Assembly: GCF_037126435.1 (NCBI RefSeq)
Contig: NZ_CP147020.1
Coordinates: forward strand, 953,001-1,017,000
Source: Bernardetia sp. ABR2-2B
GTDB lineage: Bacteria > Bacteroidota > Bacteroidia > Cytophagales > Bernardetiaceae
Direction: 5' to 3'
DNA: 64,000 bases
The notes beneath the pieces were generated by a model that saw only the letters and a program-made list of their open reading frames with translations, was not told the DNA's origin and did no database searches. Below are positions 25,923 to 35,241 of the stretch, piece after piece; the first letter of the stretch is position 1; each line of letters starts with the position of its first letter. The position numbers were made by a program, and so were the translations under genes.

Positions 25923-25939
25923 ATTTTTTTATTTTATTT

Positions 25940-27718
25940 CTATTTAGAATAGTTCCACTCTCGCCCTTCACAAGGTAATAATTCTTTTTCTAAAAAAGCA
26001 TCAACTTCTAATTTACTAAAATCGTATTTACCTAAATTTTCTATATGATATGTACGCTTTTTACTTTGATAATCTACTTCAAAAAAAGGCTTCCATTCTT
26101 CATTTTCCCATGGTTTATAGTTGCCTTGATAGTTGTAAGGCTGATGGATCGGTTTTATTTGTATTATGACTTTTGTAATATCAATATCTTGTTCTATTTC
26201 ATTCTTACAGTATTTAATAAGAGGTAAAAAATTTTTCAAAAAACCTTCTTCAAAGTAAGAACTCAAACCACAATTCTGTTTAATCCACATTATTCTGAAT
26301 GCACTGAGAATATACTTTTCATTTGCCATCAATGGATAACCACTAGATACAGCACCATTATCATCAAAAAATGTAACAGGTTCATATTTTTTATTGTTTT
26401 TATCAAAATACTCTATTTTAAAAATCACTCTACCAAATAGATGATTGTAATCAAATAGTTCTAGTAACCAAATAAACTCTGCATAAATATTTGGTCGTGT
26501 ATATTTTAACGCTTTTTCTATTATTTGTAACCTCCAATATATTGGCATTGGTATTACCTCTGACAAGTGCTTACTTTTAGTATTAACAAATGTTCTATAA
26601 GCAGGAGGGGTAGTTGTAAACTTTGGTAAATTTTTTAATGTATAAAAAGCCATTCCTGATACTGACCACCAAAACAAAAATAGATAAACATATTCTTTAT
26701 TCAGAAAACTAAAAGCATGTGATTTAGGGGAATCTAAAAAAGTATTTAATTTATCTAAAAATCGTTTTCCTTTATTCAAATAAGGATGTAAAACTGGACA
26801 AATAGCAAGAAATATTGGACAAATAGCAATAAGTATAGGTCCTCCTACTACACCAATCCCAGCCATGGGATAAGTTAGGAACAATGCTAAGAAAACTATC
26901 ATAAGCACACCTAAAAATCTTGTTTTTCTAAATAAAAATAACGGCAATGCAAGCGTTTCTACAACTATAGTTAAATAATTTAGAAATCTCATAAGCCATT
27001 CATAATCCAAAACAAACCATAGATGTTCTTTTGGAAAAAATGGGATATTCATAGTATAATATAATCCTAAGCCTTCTTGCCAAACTGGGTCTAACAATTT
27101 ATATACACCAGCACCTGTAACTAAAAAAGCAAATGAGAGTCCCATTAATACTACAGCAGCACTTCCTTGTTTTTGATTCTCATCGTATTTGCCTTTCCAT
27201 AAAGAAACAGGTATGAATATAGCGTAAAAATTAATAATATTTTTAATAAAAATTTCTAATGAGAAAGGAATAACAAAAACCCCAGTAATAAATATTACTA
27301 TCCACGCTAGTTGAATATACCTACCTATAAGAAGCATTATTAGTGCTAAAATATAGATTCCACTTGTCAGATAAGCTAAAATACTAGGTGTTTCTAAACC
27401 TAAACCTAAGCGAGGAAAATTGACAGGCTCTAAACCTGACGAAATTAGAGTAAAGTGTTGTATTGCTGTAAATAGACATAAAATAGCATAAAGTACACGA
27501 GCCAAAGGAAATACTTCTGCATATACAGAAACATTTAAAGCATTAACAATAGATTTTCTACTAGCAACTATGAAGTGCATAGAAAAAACAATTAGAAAAC
27601 CTATAAACAACCCTATTTGTATTGTTTCATTCCCTAAAAATAAAATAACAAGAATTATATAGGAAATGCAAATCAGTATAGATTGAATATATTTATTATT
27701 TTTTAGTAAAGAAAGCAT
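25940..27718 (-). CDS. Polytopic membrane protein, HTTM/VKGC-like
   Basis: 592 residues. About ten membrane helices lie between residues 10 and 380 (for example ILICISYIILVILFLG, LGLSFAFLVTGAGVYKLL). The stretch LLDPVWQEGLGLYYTMNIPF followed by WFVLDYEWLMRFLNYLTIVV looks like the HTTM family related to vitamin K-dependent gamma-carboxylase. The C-terminal 200 residues are soluble (PIYWRLQIIEKALKYTRPN; IIQIKPIHQPYNYQG). The function of HTTM proteins in glycan loci is not established. Being in the middle of the operon, it may modify or flip an intermediate. 15 bases separate it from the next cistron. Confidence 0.6.
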   Translation of the reverse strand: MLSLLKNNKYIQSILICISYIILVILFLGNETIQIGLFIGFLIVFSMHFIVASRKSIVNALNVSVYAEVFPLARVLYAILCLFTAIQHFTLISSGLEPVNFPRLGLGLETPSILAYLTSGIYILALIMLLIGRYIQLAWIVIFITGVFVIPFSLEIFIKNIINFYAIFIPVSLWKGKYDENQKQGSAAVVLMGLSFAFLVTGAGVYKLLDPVWQEGLGLYYTMNIPFFPKEHLWFVLDYEWLMRFLNYLTIVVETLALPLFLFRKTRFLGVLMIVFLALFLTYPMAGIGVVGGPILIAICPIFLAICPVLHPYLNKGKRFLDKLNTFLDSPKSHAFSFLNKEYVYLFLFWWSVSGMAFYTLKNLPKFTTTPPAYRTFVNTKSKHLSEVIPMPIYWRLQIIEKALKYTRPNIYAEFIWLLELFDYNHLFGRVIFKIEYFDKNNKKYEPVTFFDDNGAVSSGYPLMANEKYILSAFRIMWIKQNCGLSSYFEEGFLKNFLPLIKYCKNEIEQDIDITKVIIQIKPIHQPYNYQGNYKPWENEEWKPFFEVDYQSKKRTYHIENLGKYDFSKLEVDAFLEKELLPCEGREWNYSK

Positions 27719-27733
27719 TGTATTCGTTTTTTT

Positions 27734-28663
27734 TTATTGGGTTGCATATCCAAATCCACTTTGTCCAAATCCGTTGCCATTATAAAACATATATTTTTTC
27801 TCTTGATTTTGGATTACATTTGGATAAGAAATCATTTGAGAATCCCAGCCCTGCTCTGAAAGTTCTATTCCTGCTTTGTCATCCATTCGTTTCCAATTTT
27901 TACCGTCTTGAGATTCTGCATATCCAATACGATAGGTATTTTCAGTAGTAGTTCGATAATCTTTGCTGTTCCTATACCCGTACCACATCTTATAAATACC
28001 ATTTTCCTTCAAAACAGAAGCACTTACTATTCCTCCTTCAGTTTGGTCTTTGAAATTTATGGCTACCACCCCCTCTCTTTTCCAATGAATCCCATCTAAA
28101 GATTCGGCATATTTGATATGATAAAAAGGTTCGGGTTTATTATTGATAATTTCCCATTTAGTACATGACAGATACCACATTTTCCATATATCATCTTCAA
28201 TAATAACATGAGAAGTTCCTGTAAAATAAGGTTCTGTATGTATAGGTGGTAATATAGAGCCTTCATATAAACGTTCAAAACTTTTACCGTTATCTTTACT
28301 TATAGCTACTCCCACAGAATTGTGATAAGGTACTGTTTTTTTTAATGTCCAACCAATATAATATAAATAAACAGTATCTTTCTGCTTTACTATAGAGGAA
28401 GGCATTAAGCCACTATCATCAAATGTACCTAGCTTACCAAAATCAAAAAGATAAGCATTATGTTGATAAATAATATTTTTAGGGTTATTAACTTCTACTT
28501 CTATGTAACTAATTTGACTCTGTCCCTTTTTGTTTCGTGTAGCATAATAAATGCGCCATATTTTTTCATTTACAGCATATACAACAGGGCATTGTGCATG
28601 GCTTTGATTCCAGTCATGAAGCTGATTAGGTAGATAAATTAATCCTTGTTTTGTCCATTTCAT
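27734..28663 (-). CDS. Five-bladed beta-propeller glycosidase-like protein
   Basis: 309 residues, resembling GH43/GH32-type propellers. Repeated blades are visible as W..YY, VYLYYIGWTL, IWKMWYLSC and IYKMWYGYR, and acidic residues that could be the catalytic pair (F-DDSGLMPSS about 77-86; TEGGIVSASV). No signal peptide, so it is cytoplasmic, which is unusual for a glycosidase and typical of such proteins in LPS/capsule loci where they may process nucleotide or lipid-linked sugars. The activity is not determined. The start overlaps the acyltransferase stop by four bases. Confidence 0.72.
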   Translation of the reverse strand: MKWTKQGLIYLPNQLHDWNQSHAQCPVVYAVNEKIWRIYYATRNKKGQSQISYIEVEVNNPKNIIYQHNAYLFDFGKLGTFDDSGLMPSSIVKQKDTVYLYYIGWTLKKTVPYHNSVGVAISKDNGKSFERLYEGSILPPIHTEPYFTGTSHVIIEDDIWKMWYLSCTKWEIINNKPEPFYHIKYAESLDGIHWKREGVVAINFKDQTEGGIVSASVLKENGIYKMWYGYRNSKDYRTTTENTYRIGYAESQDGKNWKRMDDKAGIELSEQGWDSQMISYPNVIQNQEKKYMFYNGNGFGQSGFGYATQ

Positions 28664-29322
28664 ATATTCAAATCTAAACTATTTTTATTCTCTAGTTTTT
28701 TCGCAGGATTTCCTACATATATGCTCCATTCCTCTGTATTTTTTGTAACAGAAGCTGCCATGGCAATCAAACTTCCTTTGGCTAAAGTCAGCCCGTCTCT
28801 TATAGTTGCATTTACCCCAAAAAAACAATTCTTTTCTACAACACAATGTCCTGAAAGAACTACATGAGAAGTAAACATCACATTATCTTCAATTTTCCCA
28901 TGATGACCAATATGATTACCACTCCACATAATAACATTATTACCAATATCTGTGAAAGGCTGAATGGTATTATTTTCTAAAATAAAACAATTTTCTCCAA
29001 TTTTTGAATTAAAAATTGTCGCTTTAGAACTTATGTAACTTATGAAAGAATAACCTTTTTCTTTTCCCTCTAAATACACTTTTTCTCGGATAGTATTCAT
29101 CTTTTTGGGAGCCATAGGTGCAAATAAGCTAAACTGACTTGGAGAATAATGTTCCTCTAAATTTTCGAAGGAGACAATAGGCAATCCTTTAAAACTCTTT
29201 TCATTAGGCATATACTCTTCATTTACACAAAAAGCGACGACTTCGTAGTCACTATCATTTGTTAGATAATAGTGTGCTAACTCTGCAAAGTCCTGTATGC
29301 CAAAGATAATAACTTTTTTCAT
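28660..29322 (-). CDS. Sugar O/N-acyltransferase, NeuD/PglD-like
   Basis: 220 residues. N-terminal Rossmann-like domain KVIIFGIQDFAELAHYYL (about 3-20) and C-terminal left-handed beta-helix of hexapeptide repeats (IGENCFILENNTIQPFTDIG; VMWSGNHIGHHGKIEDNVMF). The His pair in GNHIGHHGKI (about 130-139) matches the catalytic His position of PglD. It transfers an acetyl or related acyl group from CoA to the 4-amino (or a hydroxyl) of a UDP/dTDP sugar. With VioA-like and FdtB-like aminotransferases in the same operon, an N-acylated amino-dideoxyhexose is the likely product (inference). Confidence 0.87.
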   Translation of the reverse strand: MKKVIIFGIQDFAELAHYYLTNDSDYEVVAFCVNEEYMPNEKSFKGLPIVSFENLEEHYSPSQFSLFAPMAPKKMNTIREKVYLEGKEKGYSFISYISSKATIFNSKIGENCFILENNTIQPFTDIGNNVIMWSGNHIGHHGKIEDNVMFTSHVVLSGHCVVEKNCFFGVNATIRDGLTLAKGSLIAMAASVTKNTEEWSIYVGNPAKKLENKNSLDLNI

Positions 29323-29342
29323 AAACTAATTTTCTTAAAGTA

Positions 29343-29972
29343 TTACTTGTACAAATATACTGTGTATTCATACAAACCATAGTCATTTCGAATAATAAAA
29401 TTTCTTGACAACTTCTTAGTCATAAAATCAACTAATAAATCTATAGGTAAATGGAACAAATCCCATCTTTCCCAATCTACAGCTTTAGACATTACATTGA
29501 ATGCTATTCCTTTTTCAACTTTTTCAAGCAAAGCTATGAGCATATTTTGGCAATACTCCCACATGTCTTCAAATGATAATTCTCTTTTTTCTGTAAAAAC
29601 ACCATTACAAACAATATAATCAAAATTAGGTATTTTTTCCCCTTCCTTTAAAATATCTGAATTATAAAATAAGTTTTTAGGATATTTTTCAGAAGCAACT
29701 TCAACAAACTTTGATGAAATATCAAGTCCACTATAAACAATGTTTTTCATATCATTGTCAAGTATATATTGATATAAATGTCCTGTTCCACACCCAAAGT
29801 CAAGTAGTGTATTTTGGGCATTTTTATCCCTAATGACTTCCAACATTATTTTATATCTGAGTATGGCATCTTCTAAATTAGGCCAATCCATCCCCTTACT
29901 AGTATCTCCATGTTGTTGATAACAGTTTTCATAATGGTTTATAATTTTTAGATAACTCTCTTTTTCACTCAT
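29343..29972 (-). CDS. Class I SAM-dependent methyltransferase
   Basis: 209 residues. Motif I is LLDFGCGTGHLYQYI (about 55-69), motif II YSGLDISSKFVEVA (about 79-92), and YIVCNGVFTEKRE. Small stand-alone methyltransferase in the glycan operon; the acceptor could be a sugar hydroxyl or an amine. The start overlaps the WbqC stop by four bases, and its product is probably made together with WbqC. Confidence 0.83.
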   Translation of the reverse strand: MSEKESYLKIINHYENCYQQHGDTSKGMDWPNLEDAILRYKIMLEVIRDKNAQNTLLDFGCGTGHLYQYILDNDMKNIVYSGLDISSKFVEVASEKYPKNLFYNSDILKEGEKIPNFDYIVCNGVFTEKRELSFEDMWEYCQNMLIALLEKVEKGIAFNVMSKAVDWERWDLFHLPIDLLVDFMTKKLSRNFIIRNDYGLYEYTVYLYK

Positions 29973-30670
29973 AAAAGTTGATATTTAGATAAAAAATATT
30001 GAATTGTTTCTTTTGAATTAAACATCATTATATCAATTATAGATAGAAAAGGAACAAAATTTTCTTTATACTGAGAATAAATAACAGGTTCAGATTTTAT
30101 AAAAAACAAGTCAATGTTTTGCTTTTCAAACAAGGGCTTATCATATATTTCTTTTCCTCCAATTGGATTAATATATACAGTCGCTTTTTCTTTTTTACAA
30201 ATATCTAAAATTCGATATTGAGCTTTTAGTTCTTCATTTTCATAAATACTAGAAGAATCTATAATTGGCGTAGTAATATTTAGATAATTACAAATTTGTT
30301 TGATAGAATATGTATTTAGCTCAGAAATATTTTTGTACATTTTGTGTAGTAATATATCTTCTATAAACGTACTTACTTTTGAATAATTAGGAGCTTTTGA
30401 ATACGAGTTTTGTATTGTTTTGATAAACTTATTTATTCCTTTTTGTGTATAATTTATCTCTATTTCTCTAATCTTTTTATTTTGGCTTGCCTTCTGCAAA
30501 GGTATTGTAAATAGAGTTTCATTATTATTTACCAATATTTTATTTCTATTTATCCATCCTTTATTTATATAATTTACATCATCATAAATTACAAATTTAT
30601 CTACTGCATTTATAAGTTGAAAATATCCTATATATGGAAATATATAGGGTTGCATAATAGCTAGTTTCAT
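29969..30670 (-). CDS. WbqC family protein
   Basis: 233 residues. The N-terminus MKLAIMQPYIFPYIGYFQLI and YDDVNYINKGWINRN are the family signature. WbqC-like proteins occur in O-antigen and capsule loci and are thought to act on amino sugars (a glycine- or formyl-type N-acyl transfer has been proposed for some), but their chemistry is not firmly established. Tightly packed between the methyltransferase and the VioA-like aminotransferase with four-base overlaps on both sides, which supports a joint step on the 4-amino sugar. Confidence 0.88.
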   Translation of the reverse strand: MKLAIMQPYIFPYIGYFQLINAVDKFVIYDDVNYINKGWINRNKILVNNNETLFTIPLQKASQNKKIREIEINYTQKGINKFIKTIQNSYSKAPNYSKVSTFIEDILLHKMYKNISELNTYSIKQICNYLNITTPIIDSSSIYENEELKAQYRILDICKKEKATVYINPIGGKEIYDKPLFEKQNIDLFFIKSEPVIYSQYKENFVPFLSIIDIMMFNSKETIQYFLSKYQLL

Positions 30671-31737
30671 AAGATAATTAGTTTTCCAATTTTTTCTACA
30701 TCAGATAATTGCAAATCATAATACAAAGGCAGACACAAGACACGAGTTGAAATACCTTCTGAAACAGGGCAAGAAAAAGAATTGGTATAGTTTAATGTAT
30801 TCAAAGAAGGATAGAAATACCTTCTAGGAAATATATCATTATCATTAAGTCTTTTTTGTACTTCTTCTAATTTCTTTTCAGACTCAAATAGAATAGCATA
30901 ATAAGGATAATTATATTCTGTTTCACTTGGAATCTGAGGTCGTTTTAAAGAAAAATTTTTCAACAAAATATCATCATAAAGAAGAGATATTTCTTTTCGT
31001 TTTGCTATAATTTCTTCCATATTTGGCAACACACACAAACCTAATGCTGCATGTATTTCCGAACTCTTGCCATTAATACCTACTCCAAAAAAATCTTCTG
31101 GTCCGTTATGACCAAAATTATGCATATAAAAAACTTTATGAAATAGTTCTTGATTGTTTACTACTATTCCTCCTCCCTCACCTGTATGAAAAAGTTTGGT
31201 AGCATGAAAACTAAGAGTTGAAATATCTCCATAATTTAATAATGACTGTCCTTTATAATTTACACCAAAACAGTGTGCTGCATCATAAATTACTTTTAAA
31301 TTGTGCTTTTTGGCTATTTTTTCTATTTTCTCTACATCACAAGGAATACCATAAACATGAGTAGCCAAAATACCAGTTGTTTTTTCTGTAATTGCGCTTT
31401 CAATTAAATCAGCATCTATACAAAGCGTATTTGTATCTATATCTACAAAAACAGGCTCACACCCTTCCCAAACAATACTAGAAGTAGTAGCCACATAGCT
31501 AAAAGGTGTAGTTATAATTTCGCCTTTTAAGTCTAGAGCTTTTATAGCAATTTGTAAGGCAATTGTTCCATTATTTACAAACAAAAGATTAGGCACTTCT
31601 AAGTAAGTACATAACTTTTCTTCCAATTCTTTCACAAATTCACCACGATTAGTCAGCCAAGCATTTTTCCATATTTTTTCTAAATAGGTTTGATACTCTT
31701 CTAAAGAAGGTAAAAAGGTCTTGGTTACGTTTATCAT
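30667..31737 (-). CDS. vioA: VioA-like dTDP-4-amino-4,6-dideoxyglucose aminotransferase
   Basis: 356 residues from ATG 31737 (MINVTKTFLPSLEEY). A longer reading to 31785 would overlap the wzt stop and lacks family support. DegT family: PLP-binding DAAHCFGV (about 164-171), catalytic Lys in SFHATKLFHTGEGGG (about 186-200). The run YLEKIWKNAWLTNRGEF, NGTIALQIAIKAL and TPFSYVATTSSIVWEGCEPV follows Escherichia coli VioA closely. VioA transfers an amino group from glutamate to dTDP-4-keto-6-deoxyglucose to give dTDP-Qui4N. VioB acetylates that product; here the NeuD-like enzyme could. Symbol by resemblance only. Confidence 0.8.
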   Translation of the reverse strand: MINVTKTFLPSLEEYQTYLEKIWKNAWLTNRGEFVKELEEKLCTYLEVPNLLFVNNGTIALQIAIKALDLKGEIITTPFSYVATTSSIVWEGCEPVFVDIDTNTLCIDADLIESAITEKTTGILATHVYGIPCDVEKIEKIAKKHNLKVIYDAAHCFGVNYKGQSLLNYGDISTLSFHATKLFHTGEGGGIVVNNQELFHKVFYMHNFGHNGPEDFFGVGINGKSSEIHAALGLCVLPNMEEIIAKRKEISLLYDDILLKNFSLKRPQIPSETEYNYPYYAILFESEKKLEEVQKRLNDNDIFPRRYFYPSLNTLNYTNSFSCPVSEGISTRVLCLPLYYDLQLSDVEKIGKLIIL

Positions 31738-31747
31738 TTTAGTTTTT

Positions 31748-33013
31748 TTAATATGCCCATTCAAATTGAGGTTGGATAAAACCAACTTCCTTACCAGAGT
31801 AAACGCCTATATCTCTCTTTCTAGGAATAACTAATAATTTAATAACATCCTTTTCATATTTTACAGCTACCCTTTTTCCTTTTACTAAAAAAACATCTAT
31901 AGTAAACTCTCCTTCATTAAAAAAACCTGATGGGATATACATTTTCAACTTTTCTTTACCCAACTTTAATCCATTTTCAAAAATACTGCCAGTACTCACA
32001 ACAAAGAGGTATGTACCATCTTCTCCTTTGAAATGAAGTGTTATATCTAAACGTTCAGTACTTACTTCATAAAACTCATAATCAAATATCACTTCAATAT
32101 CATCATCTTGTGCGATAGGATCATCTATAGTCTTATTTCTATTTTTGACAGCAACAGACTTTAAAGTAAAACCTTCTAAAGCCCAAGTATCATCTAACTT
32201 TTTATAATTTAAATTTGTAGTGTCTCCCCCTAAGTATCTCGCAACAGCTTTATCAATATTTCCATCAAAAGATATATTACCATGTTCAAGAAGTAAGCCC
32301 CTAGTGCAAAGAGATTTAACAGAATTCATATTATGACTAACAAAGAGAATTGTTCGTCCTTCATCAGTAGAAACATCTTTCATCTTCCCAATTGCTTTTT
32401 TCTGAAACTCTGCATCTCCAACAGCCAAAACCTCATCTACTACCAAAATATCTGGGTCTAAATGAGCAGCCACAGCAAAACCCAAACGAACAGTCATACC
32501 AGAAGAATAACGCTTTACAGGAGTGTCCATATATTTTTCTACACCTGCAAAATCCACTATTTCATCTAGCTTACGAGTTACTTCTCTTCTTGACATACCC
32601 AAAACAGCACCATTCAAGTAAATATTCTCTCTCCCTGTGAGTTCTCCATGAAAACCTGTACCTACTTCTAAAAGACTAGCAATTCTACCTTTTATCTTGA
32701 TACTTCCAGTTGTTGGAGCAGTTATTTTTGATAAAATTTTGAGTAGTGTTGATTTTCCTGCACCATTCTTTCCAATAATACCAAGAATTTCTCCTTGCTT
32801 TACCTCAAAGTTTATATCCTTCAATGCCCATACATAATCAGAGTTAGATTTTTGAGTACGGTCATTGGTTTGTCCTACCAAAAGAGTAGGGTCTGCTTTC
32901 CCTCTTATCTTAGCCCAAAAACGAGCTGCATCATCTTTAAGAGTTCCACTTCCTACAAGCCCCAAACGGTACTGTTTGCTTATATCAGTAGATTTAATAA
33001 CAATATTACTCAT
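31748..33013 (-). CDS. wzt: O-antigen/polysaccharide ABC exporter ATP-binding subunit (Wzt-type)
   Basis: 421 residues. The ABC core shows Walker A GIIGKNGAGKSTLLK (about 83-97), signature YSSGMTVRLGF and Walker B ILVVDEVLAVGD. An N-terminal extension (RFWAKIRGKADPTLL) and a C-terminal Wzt_C-like beta-sandwich (about 275-421) are the parts that recognise a modified non-reducing end of the glycan in O9a/O12 systems. Powers export of lipid-linked polysaccharide across the inner membrane with the Wzm permease, which is not found here: the next gene upstream is divergent. It is the first cistron of the island operon; 210 bases to the divergent start. Confidence 0.9.
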   Translation of the reverse strand: MSNIVIKSTDISKQYRLGLVGSGTLKDDAARFWAKIRGKADPTLLVGQTNDRTQKSNSDYVWALKDINFEVKQGEILGIIGKNGAGKSTLLKILSKITAPTTGSIKIKGRIASLLEVGTGFHGELTGRENIYLNGAVLGMSRREVTRKLDEIVDFAGVEKYMDTPVKRYSSGMTVRLGFAVAAHLDPDILVVDEVLAVGDAEFQKKAIGKMKDVSTDEGRTILFVSHNMNSVKSLCTRGLLLEHGNISFDGNIDKAVARYLGGDTTNLNYKKLDDTWALEGFTLKSVAVKNRNKTIDDPIAQDDDIEVIFDYEFYEVSTERLDITLHFKGEDGTYLFVVSTGSIFENGLKLGKEKLKMYIPSGFFNEGEFTIDVFLVKGKRVAVKYEKDVIKLLVIPRKRDIGVYSGKEVGFIQPQFEWAY

Positions 33014-33160
33014 TCAGAAAGGGTCAGTAAATTTCATATAAAATAATAAGAAGAAACAAATATAGTATTTTTTGATAAAAAGTCTGTAAAAAACTTAAAC
33101 TTCTCTAGTTTCTCTGCCTTGTATATCATCAGAACACAAAGTATAAAAACTATTTTGTCG

Positions 33161-33168
33161 TAACTTTG
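33161..33168 (+). promoter_or_regulatory. Candidate -7 promoter box of the ABC exporter gene
   Basis: TAACTTTG matches TAnnTTTG exactly, 55 bases before the start at 33224. No -33 TTG at 19-21 bases, so the call rests on the -7 box alone. Confidence 0.4.
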
Positions 33169-33223
33169 TAATTGAAATAGCAAAATAAATTAGAAATTTG
33201 AAATTAAATAAAAAGCATAAAAA

Positions 33224-35086
33224 ATGGCAAAGGGAGACGGAAACAGAAGACGAAAAGCAGAAGCAGAAAAATTAACTATAAAAGACCAAGCAAAAGCACT
33301 CAATTATTTACCTCGCTTTTTTAAGCTTATTTGGCAAACAAGTCCACGTCTTGCCTTCACAACTCTAATTCTTAGAATTTTCAAAGCAATTATTCCACTC
33401 ATAACTCTTTATGTCGGAAAGTTAATTATTGATGAAATTGTACGGCTTATTAACTCTGAAACTGCCTTTGAACTTATTTCTGAAAACACAAAGTATCTTT
33501 GGATTTTGGTTGGGATAGAATTAGGACTTACAATTTTTTCAGAGATATTGAGTAGAATAATTACACTTACAGATAATCTTTTGGGAGATTTGGTTGCTAA
33601 TTACACTTCTGTTCAGCTTATCAAACACGCTTCTAAATTAGATTTAGAGCAGTTTGAAGACGCTACCTTTTACGATAAACTAGAACGAGCTAGGCAGCAG
33701 ACTTCTGGGCGTGTAATCTTGATGACACAAGTCTTGTCTCAAGGGCAAGATATTATTACACTTGTTTCATTAGCAATTGGTTTAGTAGCTTTTAATGGTT
33801 GGCTTATCTTGATTTTGATTTTAGCTCTTCTTCCTGCTTTTTTGGGAGAAACTCATTTCAACGAACGTGCCTATTCATTGTCTTTGAGTTGGACACCTGA
33901 ACGAAGAGAATTAGATTATTTGCGTTATATCGGAGCAAGTGATTTTTCAGCAAAAGAACTCAAAGTATTTGGCTTATCTGATTTTTTATCAAATCGCTTC
34001 AAATTTCTTTCAGATAATTATTATAATGAAAATAAAGTATTGACTCAAAAAAGAGCTTTTTGGGGAAGTGTTTTTTCGCTTATCGGAACAGCTTCTTATT
34101 ATGTGGCTTATATTCTTATTATTATTGAAACGATTACAAAAGTAATTTCACTTGGAGATTTGACTTTTTTGGCTGGTTCATTCGAAAGGCTACGTTCTAT
34201 ATTACAGCAAATAATGGGACGTTTTTCTAGTATTGCTCAAAGTGCGCTTTATCTAAAAGATTTGTTTGAGTTTTTGGAGTTAGAACCCCTCATTCCTGTT
34301 ACTGAAACACAAAGGCAAGTTCCTAATCCTATCAAAGAAGGTTTTGTGTTTGAAAACGTAGGCTTCAAGTATCAAAATCAAGAACGTTATGCTATCAAAA
34401 ATCTTTCTTTTACACTTCATAAAGGCGAAAAACTAGCTTTAGTAGGAGAAAATGGAGCAGGAAAAACAACCTTAGTAAAACTTTTAGCTAGGCTTTACGA
34501 CCCAACAGAAGGAAGAATTTTATTAGATGGATATGATTTGAGAGAGTACAATCCCACACAACTGCGTAATTTGATAGGTGTTATTTTTCAAGATTTTGTC
34601 AAGTTTGAACTGACTGTTTCTGAAAATATTGCAGTTGGAAGTATAAACGAAAGAGAAAATAAGGAATTGATTAAAGAATCTGCAACAAAAAGTTTAGCTG
34701 ATGGTGTAGTAGAAAAACTGCCTGAAAAATATGACCAAATGCTGGGTCGGAAATTCACAGGTGGTGTTTCGCTCTCTGGTGGAGAATGGCAAAAAGTAGC
34801 TCTAGGACGTGCGTATATGCGAGATGCACAGCTTTATATTTTGGACGAACCCACAGCAGCATTAGATGCACGAGCAGAACACGAAGTTTTTGAGCGTTTT
34901 GCAGAGCTGATAGAAGGAAAAACGGCCGTTTTGATTTCACACAGATTCTCAACAGTAAGAATGGCTGACAGGATTTTGGTTTTGCAAAATGGAGGTGTTT
35001 TAGAAATCGGTTCACATGATGAGCTTTTAGAAAAAGATGGAAAATATGCCGAATTATTTAATTTACAAGCAGAGGGATATAAGTAG
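33224..35086 (+). CDS. ABC exporter, fused permease and ATPase (MsbA-like)
   Basis: 620 residues, one half-transporter acting as a homodimer. The N-terminus is basic (MAKGDGNRRRKAEAEK). Six membrane helices are spread over about residues 35-325; the nucleotide-binding domain covers about 370-610 with Walker A LVGENGAGKTTLVKL, signature SLSGGEWQKVALGRA, Walker B LYILDEPTAALD and the H-loop LISHRFS. It exports lipids, peptides or drugs; the substrate is undefined. It is divergent from the wzt operon and shares its control region, but is not a Wzm because it carries its own ATPase. Confidence 0.9.
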   Translation: MAKGDGNRRRKAEAEKLTIKDQAKALNYLPRFFKLIWQTSPRLAFTTLILRIFKAIIPLITLYVGKLIIDEIVRLINSETAFELISENTKYLWILVGIELGLTIFSEILSRIITLTDNLLGDLVANYTSVQLIKHASKLDLEQFEDATFYDKLERARQQTSGRVILMTQVLSQGQDIITLVSLAIGLVAFNGWLILILILALLPAFLGETHFNERAYSLSLSWTPERRELDYLRYIGASDFSAKELKVFGLSDFLSNRFKFLSDNYYNENKVLTQKRAFWGSVFSLIGTASYYVAYILIIIETITKVISLGDLTFLAGSFERLRSILQQIMGRFSSIAQSALYLKDLFEFLELEPLIPVTETQRQVPNPIKEGFVFENVGFKYQNQERYAIKNLSFTLHKGEKLALVGENGAGKTTLVKLLARLYDPTEGRILLDGYDLREYNPTQLRNLIGVIFQDFVKFELTVSENIAVGSINERENKELIKESATKSLADGVVEKLPEKYDQMLGRKFTGGVSLSGGEWQKVALGRAYMRDAQLYILDEPTAALDARAEHEVFERFAELIEGKTAVLISHRFSTVRMADRILVLQNGGVLEIGSHDELLEKDGKYAELFNLQAEGYK

Positions 35087-35143
35087 AAAGTAATATTTTA
35101 TCAAAACATTTCTCAAAAAAAAGTATTTATCCATTTTGATAAG

Positions 35144-35151
35144 TAACTTTG
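35144..35151 (+). promoter_or_regulatory. Candidate -7 promoter box upstream of mvaD
   Basis: TAACTTTG, exact TAnnTTTG match, 90 bases before mvaD. Transcription from here would include the whole hairpin repeat 35183-35220 in the leader. No -33 box at the usual distance. Confidence 0.35.
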
Positions 35152-35182
35152 TGCTTTTGATTTATAGATTTTCGCTTACTTC

Positions 35183-35220
35183 GCCGTTGTTGGTGTTTTA
35201 GTGAAGCGACACCAACAACA
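35183..35220 (+). repeat. Leader hairpin repeat, copy 2 (upstream of mvaD)
   Basis: GCC then TGTTGGTGT stem / ACACCAACA complement around a loop tttagtgaagcg. It lies 21 bases upstream of the mvaD ATG, in the same sense relative to the gene as the other three copies. Confidence 0.8.
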
Positions 35221-35241
35221 TTTAACTTTAACTTTCTATTC

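Noticed and set aside
33224-35086. The fused ABC exporter as the missing partner of Wzt
   Set aside because: It has its own ATPase domain and divergent orientation; Wzm permeases are small and lack an ATPase.
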